From positions 1 to 7,018 of the forward strand of contig CAMBRJ010000156.1 in NCBI GenBank assembly GCA_945870175.1: a DNA stretch of 7,018 bases, given 5' to 3'. Positions 5,388-7,018 of the stretch are shown here, piece after piece. The translations under genes were made by a program, and so were the position numbers. Below the pieces are notes generated by a model that saw only the letters and a list, made by a program, of their open reading frames with translations, was not told the DNA's origin and did no database searches. Each line of letters starts with the position of its first letter. Within the stretch, counting starts at the first letter, position 1. This DNA is from Gemmatimonas phototrophica (GTDB lineage Bacteria; Gemmatimonadota; Gemmatimonadetes; Gemmatimonadales; Gemmatimonadaceae).

Positions 5388-7018
5388 ATGCCGCAACGCT
5401 TCGCACGGACCACGCTCGCTCGCGCGGCGACCGCCTTCCTGTTGACCGCCGCCGGGTGTGCGAAGCCGGCGCCCGATGCGTCAGCCTACGACCTCGTGAT
5501 CACGAACGGCCGGATCATCGACGGCACCGGGAACCCCTACTACTACGGTGACGTCGGCGTCCGTGGCGACCGGATCGCCACCATTGCGCCGCGCGGCGCG
5601 CTCGCCAGCGCCACGGCGAAGGAAAAGGTCGATGCCGGCGGATTGGTCGTGTCGCCCGGCTTCATCGATATTCAGTCACATTCGTGGGGCTCGCTCCTCT
5701 TCGCTGACGGCCGCGTCATCGGCAAGGTGTCGCAAGGGGTCACGACCGAGATACTCGGCGAAGCGACCACGCCGGCGCCGTCGAACACGAACGTCGACTC
5801 GCTGTTTGCCGGCGGCGATCCGGAAGACGCCCTGATGTTGACGCGCGTGAGCACCTTCCGCGGCGAACATGGCTTCGGGCAGTGGCTGGCGGCAATGGAG
5901 CAGCATGGCATCTCCGTCAACGCCGGCAGCTATCTCGGTGCGACGACGGTGCGCGGGTACGCGATGGGACGCGTGGAAGGTGCCGCGTCGCCGGCGCAGC
6001 TCGACACGATGCGATCCGTCGTGCGGAATGCCATGCGTGACGGCGCGTTCGGCATCTCGAGTGCGCTGATCTATCCGCCAGGCAGCTATGCCAGCACGGA
6101 GGAACTGATCGAGACCGCGAAGGCGATGGCACCGCTGCATGGCACCTACATCACGCACATCCGCAGTGAGGAAGGCGCGCTGCTTGGTGCGATGGACGAG
6201 GCGATCCGGATCGGCAAGGATGGTAGCGTACCCGTCGTCATCTACCATTTCAAAGCGTCAGGACAGCGCAACTGGTCGCTCGCCGCTCCGGCCATTGCGA
6301 AGGTGGATTCGGCGCGCGGCGCCGGACAGGATGTGAAGGCGACGATGTATTCCTACCCGGCATCCGGCAACAGCTTGTCGGCGTGTGTTCCCGGCTGGGT
6401 GCACGCCGACGGCAAGCTGATCGAGCGGCTGCAGGATGCCACGCTGCGGCCGCGCATCCGTCGCGAGATGACGGACCTCGCCACGGGCGTCATCAGCTAC
6501 TGCCAGGACAATCAACCCAGCGCGTATCAGATCGCCGGATTCAAGACGCCCGAGTGGAAGCAATTCGAAGGCAAGCGGCTCAACGAGATCGCCGCGGCGC
6601 TGAAGATGGACTGGGTTGACGCCACCATCGCGCTGATCATTGGCGAGCAGAACAAGCTGGGCAAGGTCACCTTCGGCATGTCGGATGCCAACGTGTCGGC
6701 GATGATGTCACGGCCGTGGGTGGTCATCGGCAGCGATGCCGGCGGGAGTGACCCCGACACCACCACCGCGCTGGTCCATCCGCGGTCATATGGCACGTTT
6801 GCGCGCGTGCTGGGCAAGTATGCGCGCGATGAACGGCTCTTCACGCTCGAGGAAGCGGTGCGGAAGATGACATGGTCCACCGCGCAGATCCTTGGCCTGC
6901 GTGATCGCGGCCTGCTCAAGGAAGGGAGCTTCGCGGACATCGTGATCTTCGATCCCGCGACCGTGATCGACAAGGCGACGTTCGAGAAGCCGCATCAGCT
7001 GTCGGTTGGCGTACGGGA
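5388..7018 (+). CDS. D-aminoacylase family amidohydrolase (N-acyl-D-amino-acid deacylase), predicted lipoprotein, C-terminus beyond the right edge
   Basis: This covers 543 codons, and probably only a few dozen residues are missing. Residues 1-24 form a lipoprotein-type signal (hydrophobic AFLLTAAGC, with Cys24 as the lipid site), suggesting a membrane-anchored extracytoplasmic enzyme. The amidohydrolase fold follows. YDLVITNGRIIDGTG (34-48) is the N-terminal beta domain. PGFIDIQSHS (90-99) is the first metal motif, and KVSQGVTTEILGE (113-125) the second. THIRSEEG (256-263) gives His257, VVIYHFKASG (283-292) gives His287, and IGSDAGG (447-453) gives catalytic-type Asp450. HPRSYGTFARVLGKY (464-478), the TWSTAQILGL segment (495-504) and FADIVIFDP (515-523) are typical family blocks. 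Compared with Alcaligenes D-aminoacylase, the first His of HxH is Gln96 and the bridging Cys is Glu125. Family members hydrolyse N-acyl-D-amino acids to free D-amino acids. No ribosome binding site precedes ATG 5388. The family is secure; the exact substrate is not. Confidence 0.92.
   Translation, partial: MPQRFARTTLARAATAFLLTAAGCAKPAPDASAYDLVITNGRIIDGTGNPYYYGDVGVRGDRIATIAPRGALASATAKEKVDAGGLVVSPGFIDIQSHSWGSLLFADGRVIGKVSQGVTTEILGEATTPAPSNTNVDSLFAGGDPEDALMLTRVSTFRGEHGFGQWLAAMEQHGISVNAGSYLGATTVRGYAMGRVEGAASPAQLDTMRSVVRNAMRDGAFGISSALIYPPGSYASTEELIETAKAMAPLHGTYITHIRSEEGALLGAMDEAIRIGKDGSVPVVIYHFKASGQRNWSLAAPAIAKVDSARGAGQDVKATMYSYPASGNSLSACVPGWVHADGKLIERLQDATLRPRIRREMTDLATGVISYCQDNQPSAYQIAGFKTPEWKQFEGKRLNEIAAALKMDWVDATIALIIGEQNKLGKVTFGMSDANVSAMMSRPWVVIGSDAGGSDPDTTTALVHPRSYGTFARVLGKYARDERLFTLEEAVRKMTWSTAQILGLRDRGLLKEGSFADIVIFDPATVIDKATFEKPHQLSVGVR

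Overview
This is a GC-rich bacterial chromosomal window. The average is high throughout, and coding regions favour G or C at third codon positions. It carries four genes on the minus strand, the first cut by the left edge, and one gene on the plus strand cut by the right edge. Short tandem repeats in the gaps, twin-arginine signal peptides and an abundance of secreted amide hydrolases suggest a soil or sediment bacterium of the Gemmatimonadota type. That placement is an inference from gene style; no rRNA or other marker is present.

Layout, left to right. Positions 1-833 (minus) hold the N-terminal half of a Tat-exported amidase-signature hydrolase. Positions 834-1141 are non-coding, with an eight-unit octamer-periodic repeat beside the amidase ribosome binding site. 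Positions 1142-1999 (minus) hold a CPBP-type intramembrane glutamic protease. Positions 2000-2340 contain two hairpins, a five-copy heptamer repeat and a coding-like C-terminal gene remnant without a start codon. Positions 2341-3600 (minus) hold a secreted, self-processing P1-family (DmpA-like) aminopeptidase. Positions 3601-3804 contain two strong inverted repeats. Positions 3805-5049 (minus) hold a Tat-exported FAD-dependent amine oxidase of the monomeric sarcosine oxidase / N-methyltryptophan oxidase family. Positions 5050-5387 are the divergent intergenic region, with a spaced pair of identical palindromes. From 5388 to the right edge (plus) lies a predicted lipoprotein of the D-aminoacylase (N-acyl-D-amino-acid deacylase) family, missing only its extreme C-terminus.

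How the genes may work together. Four of the five genes encode proteins with export signals, and all four act on amide, peptide or N-substituted amine bonds. They are an amidase, an aminopeptidase from a family that handles D-residues and beta-peptides, an N-acyl-D-amino acid deacylase and an N-methyl amino acid oxidase. The simplest reading is an extracytoplasmic scavenging set for D-configured or N-modified peptides and amino acids, such as cell-wall fragments or nonribosomal peptides. The gaps of 204-341 bp and the separate regulatory-looking structures argue against one operon. I did not find a clearly new defence, mobile or RNA system. The best leads are the palindrome pair, the repeat arrays, the gene remnant and the altered metal ligands of the deacylase.
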